NCBI GenBank assembly: GCA_963815505.1
Contig: CAWFGU010000001.1
Location: 1-64,000, forward strand
Direction: 5' to 3'
Length of the DNA stretch: 64,000 bases
DNA from: CAXBBB01 sp963815505
GTDB taxonomy: Bacteria; Bacteroidota; Rhodothermia; Rhodothermales; BA12
In this document: positions 57,605-64,000 of the stretch, in pieces
Numbering within the stretch: the stretch's first letter is position 1
How the letters are laid out: every line of letters starts with the position of its first letter
Position numbers and translations under genes: made by a program
Notes under the pieces: generated by a model
What the model saw: only the letters and a program-made list of their open reading frames with translations
The model's database searches: none
What the model was told of the DNA's origin: nothing

Positions 57605-58954
57605 CTATCGCGAGAAGAACTTCTGCGCGGCGGCGACGGATTTGGGCAACACGAACACGAGCGCACGGTCACCCGGCTCGATCTGCGTGCTGCCCGTCGC
57701 GATCTCGACGCTGCTGGCGTGGATGACGGCCGAAATGAGCAGGCCACTGGGCAGTCGCATCTCGCTCAGCGGCGCCCGAACGGCGCCCGAACGCGGTGCG
57801 GCTTCCAGTTCGAGTATCTCGGCGTCCATGCCATGCACCGTGCCGACGCTGAGCACGTTTTTGCCTCTCAGGTAACGCAGCACCTCGCGCGAGACCGCTA
57901 GCTTCTTGCTCACAGCCGCATCCAGCCCAATCGACGTGGCAATCGGGATGTAGGCGCTCTTGGACAGCAGACCGACCGTCTTGCGCACGCCCAGGTGCTT
58001 GGCGATGAGGCAGGTGACGAGGTTGGACTCTTCGTCGTCCGTCACAGCGACGAACGCGTCCATCTCGCCCAGCCCTTCGCGCGCGAGCAGGTCGATGTCG
58101 GTCCCATCGCCGTTGAGGACGAGGACACCGGGAAGCAGTTCGGCCAGCCGCTCGGCGCGCGCGCGGTTCGACTCGACCAGTTTGACGCTCTTGTTCTTGA
58201 CCTCGCTCAGCTGCTGGGCGATGCGCGCTCCGGTCGCCGTTCCGCCCAGGATCATGACGTGTTGCAAGCGGCTCTCGTCCTTGCCCATCATCCGCGTCAC
58301 GTGCGGCAGATCGCGCGGGCGGCCCATGACGAACACCTGGTCGCCGCTGCGCAGCCGCTCTCCGCCGCCCGGCAGGATCGTCCGCGCGCCCCGTACGATC
58401 GACATGATGCGGAACGGAACGCCGGGCAGCTTCTGCGCGACCTCGGCCAGCGTCAGGTCGAGAACGGTCGTGTCTTTGTCCAACCGTACGCCGACGAGTT
58501 GCAGCTTGCCGTCGGCAAACGAGAGCACGTCGGTCGCCGCAGATCGGCGAATGAGGCGGACGATCTCGGACGCCGCGCTCTCCTCGGGCTGGATGACCAG
58601 GTCGATGCCGAAGTCGGCCGCTTTGAGGATGCTGTTGGTGGCCGTGAGTTCGTCGGACCGGACGCGCGCGATCGTCGTCGTGACGCCCAGCCGGCTCGCC
58701 AGCATACACGCGATCACGTTGACCTCGTCGACGGCCGTGACGGCGACCACCATGTCGGCGCGCTGGATGCCGCAGCTTCCCAGCACATCGGCCGATGTGC
58801 CCGATCCCAGAATCGTCAGCACGTCGAGCGTGTCGCGGGCGCGTTCGAGCGTCGGCGCGTCGTTGTCGACGACCACTACGTCGTGGTCTTCGAGGGAGAG
58901 GATGCGGGCCACGTCGTAGCCGACTTCGCCCGCGCCGATGACGATGGCGCGCAT
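57605..58954 (-). CDS. trkA: Trk system potassium uptake subunit TrkA
   Basis: 449 residues, the standard TrkA size with two RCK modules. The first Rossmann repeat starts MRAIVIGAGEVGYDVARILS (GxGxxG near residue 8, Asp in VVVVDND) and is followed by a TrkA_C domain with LVGVRLDKDTTVLDLTLAEV; the second starts HVMILGGTATGARIAQQLS (about 232) with NGDGTDIDLL. It binds NAD(H)/ATP and gates TrkH at the inner membrane. The order histidine kinase - trkA - surface protein - trkH, all on the minus strand, is unusual because a 4.3 kb gene separates the two Trk genes. Confidence 0.93.
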   Translation of the reverse strand: MRAIVIGAGEVGYDVARILSLEDHDVVVVDNDAPTLERARDTLDVLTILGSGTSADVLGSCGIQRADMVVAVTAVDEVNVIACMLASRLGVTTTIARVRSDELTATNSILKAADFGIDLVIQPEESAASEIVRLIRRSAATDVLSFADGKLQLVGVRLDKDTTVLDLTLAEVAQKLPGVPFRIMSIVRGARTILPGGGERLRSGDQVFVMGRPRDLPHVTRMMGKDESRLQHVMILGGTATGARIAQQLSEVKNKSVKLVESNRARAERLAELLPGVLVLNGDGTDIDLLAREGLGEMDAFVAVTDDEESNLVTCLIAKHLGVRKTVGLLSKSAYIPIATSIGLDAAVSKKLAVSREVLRYLRGKNVLSVGTVHGMDAEILELEAAPRSGAVRAPLSEMRLPSGLLISAVIHASSVEIATGSTQIEPGDRALVFVLPKSVAAAQKFFSR

Positions 58955-59059
58955 GACTGGGAGTTTGGGGTAGACGGCAAGGTACGGGGACGCATAGGAC
59001 GAGACGGTCGGTAAAGTGCGCTGCCCTTTCGGCCATTTCCGATAGATCGGAGTCTGCCG

Positions 59060-62000
59060 CTACGCGGCGCCAGAGTCGGTCTCCACGACCAGCGGCAACC
59101 GGATCTCGAACGTCGTGCCCACGCCCATCTCCGTTTCGAACGTAATCGTGCCGCCGCTCTCCTCGACGGCTTTGCGCGAGATGGCCAGCCCCAAGCCCGT
59201 TCCACTCGTCTTGGTCGAGAAGTTGGGTTCGAAGACCTTGGGAACCAACTCGTCGGGGATGCCGCTACCGGTATCGGTCACCCTCGCGACGGCCCACTCG
59301 CCGTCCGCGCGCGTCTCGACACGGATGCTGCTTCTCGCCGGGCTGATCGTCCATCGCCTGGATGCCGTTTTTGATCAGGTTGATGAACACGCGCCGCAGT
59401 TCCTCCCTATCGGCTCGGACGACGAGCGGATCGGGCGCAACGTCGGACGTAATCTCGGCGTCGCCCTGCTCACCTTCCATCAGGCGGATCGCTTCGTGGG
59501 CGACGGCGCTCAGGTCGAGCGGCTCGGGCACGCGCGTGGGCAGGCGGGCGAACGTCGAAAAGTCTCCGGCGATGCGGGCGAGCGCGTCGGTCTGCTCGAC
59601 GAGCGTCGTCGTGACGCGGTCGAACAGGCGCTCGAACTTGCCTCCGCGCGTGGGCTCGTCGGCGGCCAGCGCATCGAACGCCCGGCGCAGATGCTGGACC
59701 GACAGCTTCATCGGCGTGAGCGGGTTCTTGATCTCGTGGGCGACCTGCCGCGCCATCTCGCGCCACGCCAACTGCCGCTCCTGCTGCGTGAGCTGCTTGC
59801 GGCTCTCGGCCAGCTGCTCCTGCATGTCGTTGAACGTGCGGACGAGCTCGCCGATCTCGTCGTCGCTGGGGATCTCGAGCGGTGCCTGGTACTGCCCGCG
59901 CGCCGTTCGCTCCAGCGCCAGCCGTAGCCGCTCGATGGGACCGGCGAGCGTCCGGGCCAGTAGCGACGCCGTCAGCAGCACGACGACGAACAGCAGCAGC
60001 AGCGCGCCCAGCAGGTAGGCCACGCGCCGCGCCTGCTCCTCGGCGATGCGCTCCTGCGCCGGGAGCGTCGGGACCGACACGACGACGCTCGCCCGCCCGC
60101 TCGGATCGGCGAGCACGCGGAAGCCTGCCGTGTAGTCGAACGTCCCCAACGACGCCTCGGCGACGGCGAACCGGGCGCCGTGGTAGACCAGCGCGTCATA
60201 GGCTTGGGCAGGCATGCGCGGAGGGATCAAGCCGTCGCGTACCAGGGTCGGGCGGCTGGAGGCGACCAGGTCGGGGCCGACGTAGACGTTGAGGTCGCGT
60301 CCGGCGCGCAGCGCCAGCGAGTCCAAGGCCGAGCGCTGGAGCACCTGGAACGGCAACTCGCCCGGACGCGCCGCCTGGACGAGCAGTTCTTCGACGCGCT
60401 CCAGGTCCGACCGCAGATCGTCCTGCACTTCGCGCTCGCCTTCGGCGGCCAGCACCTGCAAACCCAGGATGCCGACGGCCAGTACGCTCAGCGCGCCGAC
60501 GACCGAGAAGGCATCCAGCACGCGCTGCTGAAACCTGCGCGGACGCAGACTGACACGCCCCGCCCAGCGTCTCGACACACCTAAGCGCAACACTCCCCAC
60601 AGCGGGATCGCGAGTAGCATTCCGGCGAGCAGTACGCGCAGTCCAAAGAACAAGTGGTCGAACGCGCCCAAAAGCGGCACCCGCACAGCGACGACCGTCT
60701 CGGTTGCGATCAGCGGCTGCATCGGCGCCAGGTCGAGCGGCGCGGGCGTGCGGACGTAGCGGACCCGAAAGCGCTGACCGCCCAGCGTCTCGACGCGTTG
60801 GACGGCGTCGCCCGCTCCCAGCGCCTGGGTGACCGACGGGTCGAGGCGATAGCGGCCAAAGTCGGCGCCCTGCTCGCGGATCAGCGCGCCGTCGCGAAAG
60901 AGCGCAACCGACGCTTGGTCGGGCGCGTCGGGCATGGTCTGGGCCGGAAGCAGCGCGCGCGGAAACGGAGTCCCCGGCCGCACCTGCCGCCGCTGCGGCT
61001 CGGCCCACACCGCGACGACCGCGCCGCTCGCCAGCGTCTGGATTCCGGCATAGACCAGCCGCTCGGGATCGACCTCTCCGGTCAACGCGTCGACCGTGGC
61101 GCTCGACTGGGCGACGGTTGCGGACTCGTCCCCGCGCTCGTCATCGGCGATGCGCTCGGCGTGGATAGCATCCAGCAGCGACAGGCGTGACGCTTCAGCC
61201 GGCGTGGCCGCGGCCTCGCTTCCGAACCGCCCGGCCCGTCGCCCTTCGGCGTCGACGAAGACGACCGTCACGTCGTAGGCGCCCAGGTTGCCCAGAAGCG
61301 ACGTGCGCGCCAACTGCGCCGCTTGCGCGTCCAGCCGGGCCGAGGGCGCTCGGGCCAGCGCGATCCGGGCCGAGGGCAGCCGCAGCGCCTGCACCAGAGC
61401 CGAATCGCTGGCCGCCGCGTCGAGCGCCTGCTGAACGGCGAAGAGCGCGCGCGTGTCGCGAGGCTGCTGGATCGCGCGCGCCGTCACATCCATCCGTCCC
61501 TGCTGCTCGGCCGTGTACGCCTGAGCCAGCAGCGGGTAGACGACGGCGGCCAGCCCCAGCACGCCCAGCATCACGCCGCGCAGCCGCAGGTCCGAGCGCG
61601 GCACCCATCGCCACGCCACGACAGCTACGACCAACCCAAAGGGCACCAACTGCAGCGCCTCACCACCACCGGTAAGCAGTTCGGTGACGGGAGCGGCGAC
61701 GGACGCGAGCGCAAGCAGGGCGGGCGGCACATCGTCCCAGTTTGCCATCCGCACGCCCGACGCGGCGATCAGCACCAGTCCCAGCGCCAGCGTGAGCAGA
61801 GCGGCATAGACGAACAAGTGCAGCAGCGGCGGCACCAGGGGGGCACGCGCGAACAGGTCCAGCGTGGCGTCCAGCACCACACGCTCCGACACGCGTGCCA
61901 GCAGCCATCCCGATGCCGCCACGATCAGAAGCGACGCCACCGATGCGGCCACTCGGGTCCAGATCGGACGCGGCGCAGCAGCCGAGCGCACGAGCAGTCC

Positions 62001-63062
62001 CCACCGCAGGGTCAGGCCAGCGGCCAGCATGACGAGCGCGGTCAGCATCAGATCACCCGACGAGCGCAGCAGGCCGCCGCCGAACGTCGTGGCGAAGTGC
62101 GTCGCGTCGAAGAGTGGAGCCAGCGGCGTCGTGGCGGCGCGGCCCATCTGCCAGCGCCCCGGAGCCTCGAGGTGAAGCAGCAGCAGGCGAAGCCCGATCA
62201 GTCCGGCGACGACCAGCAGAGCACCGATCACCGATGGGGCTTGCCGGGCCCGCACGATGAGTGCCGCCAGCGCGCACAGCCCGAGCAGCAGCAGCCACAG
62301 CGCGTTCCAGTCGCCGAACGCTCGGCCCTGGGCGCGCAGCAGCGTCTGAGGAGCCGACGGCTGGGCATCGAGCCGCGCGATGGGCACGTCGCCCAGCGAT
62401 ATCCTCTGCCCCTCGTCGTACGTCGGTGGATGGAACGCCAGCGCCGTCTGCGTACTGCGCGCCAAGTCGTCGGTGATGCGGTACGGACGCAGAAACGAGT
62501 TGCGCACCGGAGGCTCGGAGCGCACGACCTGTACCACGCGCACGCGTCCGACCGTTGGGCCAGCCGCCGACACATCGGCCCACGCCACGAGCGCATCGCG
62601 GAGCGGACCTTCTCGCACGAGTTGGACCGTCGGAAGCGGAGAAGCGCTGGCCTGCTCGCGTCCCATGGCTGCCGCGAACGGGTCTCCGTTCCACCCGAGC
62701 AGCGTTCCGTCGGACGCGTAGACCTCGACCGTCGTGCGCGACGAGAGGTGCTCTTCGCTCAGTCGATGCATGACCGCCTGTCCGTCACCTCGAGCCACTG
62801 CCTGCGCCATTCCGTCGTCGGAGGCTAGGGCGGTAGCCCGATCGGCGAGATGCTGCGCGCGCGACTGCATCAGGCGCTCGGCTCGTAGCGTCGCATCGGC
62901 GAGATGATCGTTCTGAATCTGGACGACGCGACTGGCCGACCTGCTCGCCGTCCACTGCTCGGCCGCCGTCGTCAGCGCAACGAGAGCGATCAAGATGCCC
63001 GCGCAGACGGCGAGCAAGCGGTTGGCGCGACGAGTCACGGGCAGAAGAATAAGGCCAGCCAA
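59060..63062 (-). CDS. Large membrane histidine kinase, with one frameshift
   Basis: About 1330 residues. The N-terminal 900 hold many membrane helices (first at 14-35, further clusters near 250-310 and 330-510) and two or three extracytoplasmic sensor regions. After a last helix (LLGALLLLFVVVLLTASLLA) come a HAMP domain (about 1050-1100, TLAGPIERLRLALERTARGQ), the H-box QVAHEIKNPLTPMKLSVQHL and the N-box RRVFINLIKNGIQAM. The G-boxes (TDTGSGIPDELV, GTGLGLAISRKAVEES) are in another frame from about 59330; adding one base in GAGAAGCAGCAT restores EKSSIRVETRADGEWAVARV. No response regulator is seen nearby. Similar to NtrY-like kinases in the catalytic part. Confidence 0.85.
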
Positions 63063-63087
63063 GCTACATCGACGCGCGCCGCACGGC

Positions 63088-63525
63088 TCATCTCTCGATC
63101 AAGTGGAGCGCCTGCACGCGCCAGCCTCCCGATTCGGCACGTACGAACCGCGCCGTCACATCGACCTCACCTTCGTCATGCACGAGCGTGCCAGACGCCA
63201 TGAGCGCGCCCGGCACGCCATCGGTGTGCCTCGTGAAGCGGATCAGGCGCGGCGGATGGGCGTCCAGCCACGTGTCCAGCACATAGGCCACCTGGGCGCG
63301 CGTGTAGACGGTCGTCTCGCCGCCCAGCGTCAGGTCGACTTGGTCCGTGCACATCTCGGCAAACCTCGACACATCGCGCGCCCCCAACACTCGAGCGAGC
63401 GCGTCGGACGGCTGCACGACGGTCTGCACGCGGTTTCCGGCTGCACTGAGCGGACGCGGCTTCTGAGCCGACGCGGCCGGCGCAGCCAGGGATAGAAGCA
63501 GGAAGAGAAACGCGGCGAAACGCAT
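63088..63525 (-). CDS. DUF4783 family secreted protein
   Basis: The 145-residue product has a signal peptide (MRFAAFLFLLLSLAAPAASA) and a single NTF2-like domain (QPSDALARVLGARDVSRFAE MCTDQVDLTLGGETTVYTRA QVAYVLDTWLDAHPPRLIRF TRHTDGVPGALMASGTLVHD EGEVDVTARFVRAESGGWRV QALHLIER), the full DUF4783 pattern. These proteins are periplasmic, almost restricted to Bacteroidota, and usually sit by genes for nicotinate or cell-envelope functions; their function is unknown. It lies 25 bases upstream of the histidine kinase start, in the same direction. Confidence 0.88.
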   Translation of the reverse strand: MRFAAFLFLLLSLAAPAASAQKPRPLSAAGNRVQTVVQPSDALARVLGARDVSRFAEMCTDQVDLTLGGETTVYTRAQVAYVLDTWLDAHPPRLIRFTRHTDGVPGALMASGTLVHDEGEVDVTARFVRAESGGWRVQALHLIER

Positions 63526-63663
63526 AGCCGTAACACGTGGATAGTCAACCGGTTGTGCGCAAAGGTCACGCCACACGCAAGAGGGCGCCAACGGGACGGG
63601 AATCGTGCGTTTTTCAGCTCCGGTGCGGCGGCATACGATGGCTCCTTTGGGTCCGTTCTCCGC

Positions 63664-63701
63664 CGGGCAGATGGGCAGATGGGCAGATGGGCAAGTCGGC
63701 G
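63664..63701. repeat. Short tandem repeat of GGGCAGAT
   Basis: Four to five copies of the 8-base unit between the DUF4783 gene and the MBL hydrolase gene. Since 8 is not a multiple of 3 and no gene covers it, it may be a simple length-variable tract, possibly in a promoter. Confidence 0.8.
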
Positions 63702-63706
63702 AGCCT

Positions 63707-64000
63707 TCACGCGTCCCAACCGGTCGCGAAAGATGGATCGTGCGACGCCAGATACACCGTCGAAAACTGCTCCAGCTGCTCGGCCAACACCGATAGCGTG
63801 CGCCGCGCAGTCGGCACGTCCTCACAGATGCCTGCCACGGCGCGGCGCTCGACCTGATCGCGTGAGAACGACGCATCGCCTGCCAAAACGGCGAATCGCT
63901 CGCCGTCGCCGATCACGACCGACTGATGTCCCATCGTGTGCCCCGGAGTCGGCACGAGGCGGACCATACCGTCCGCCGTGAGCGCGTGGCTGGTGGCGAA
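63707..64000 (-). CDS. MBL-fold metallo-hydrolase, C-terminal part (cut by the window edge)
   Basis: The frame is open to the window end. The visible C-terminal 97 residues include MVRLVPTPGHTMGHQSVVIG, with PGHT(M)GH as the metal-binding His motif, LAGDASFS (Asp ligand) and YLASHDP (last His). This is the layout of lactonase-like MBL hydrolases (AHL lactonase or related). The N-terminal HxHxDH motif lies outside the window, so substrate cannot be judged. Confidence 0.8.
   Translation of the reverse strand, partial: FATSHALTADGMVRLVPTPGHTMGHQSVVIGDGERFAVLAGDASFSRDQVERRAVAGICEDVPTARRTLSVLAEQLEQFSTVYLASHDPSFATGWDA

Overview
The window is GC-rich and looks like part of a chromosome from the Bacteroidota/Rhodothermota side of the tree. 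Pointers are a type III glutamine synthetase, a TIGR02757 (DUF2400) protein, DUF4783, DUF6122 and DUF4342 proteins, and a secreted beta-helix protein ending in a type A sorting-like domain. The species cannot be named from the sequence alone.

Region 1 (1-18.8 kb) is a chromosomal integron. A tyrosine recombinase of the IntI type (18831-19871, +) sits at the right end. To its left runs a cassette array with 32 recognisable attC sites (one is a fusion of two), and it continues past the left edge of the window. The attC sites are about 120 bp, very similar to each other, and bounded by GCATAAC / GTTATGC-type core sites. Cassette sense is the minus strand, away from intI. Payloads are small lipoproteins, membrane proteins, a WG-repeat lipoprotein, a VOC-family protein, HicAB-like and ParDE-like toxin-antitoxin pairs, a tRNA-Leu-like sequence, a few genes in reverse orientation, and seven copies of a GC-rich cassette family with no convincing gene. 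Several cassettes are duplicated. An IS110-family element (4124-5466) has inserted exactly inside the core box of one attC. Its non-coding left end carries sequences matching both its target and its own right end, as expected of a bridge RNA.

Region 2 (19.9-21.6 kb) holds a hypothetical protein and a DUF559 gene between composite repeats. Region 3 (21.6-34.9 kb, all minus) is a type IV pilus or type II secretion-like cluster. In transcription order it runs pilin, PilC, PilB, three minor-pilin-like proteins, PilT, a PilM-PilN fusion, a PilO/PilP-like protein and a short secretin. Region 4 (35.3-41.3 kb, +) carries DUF4342, a threonine-dehydratase-like enzyme, the TIGR02757 protein, tRNA-Met (on the minus strand), an Lrp regulator, type III glutamine synthetase and an ECF sigma factor. 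Region 5 (41.4-46.5 kb) has a VapBC-like pair, then a sulfur-handling set (thioredoxin, rhodanese, TauE/SafE, MBL-rhodanese, two YeeE/YedE halves) with a divergent ArsR-type regulator. Region 6 (46.6-64 kb) includes an HhH-GPD protein, an FkbM methyltransferase, a cardiolipin synthase, a second VapBC pair, TrkH and TrkA around a 1445-residue surface protein, a large histidine kinase, a DUF4783 protein and a partial MBL hydrolase.

Single-base frameshifts are common, both in cassettes and in genes expected to be intact (pilC, pilin, glutamine synthetase, histidine kinase). Some of the apparent pseudogenes may therefore be sequencing errors.
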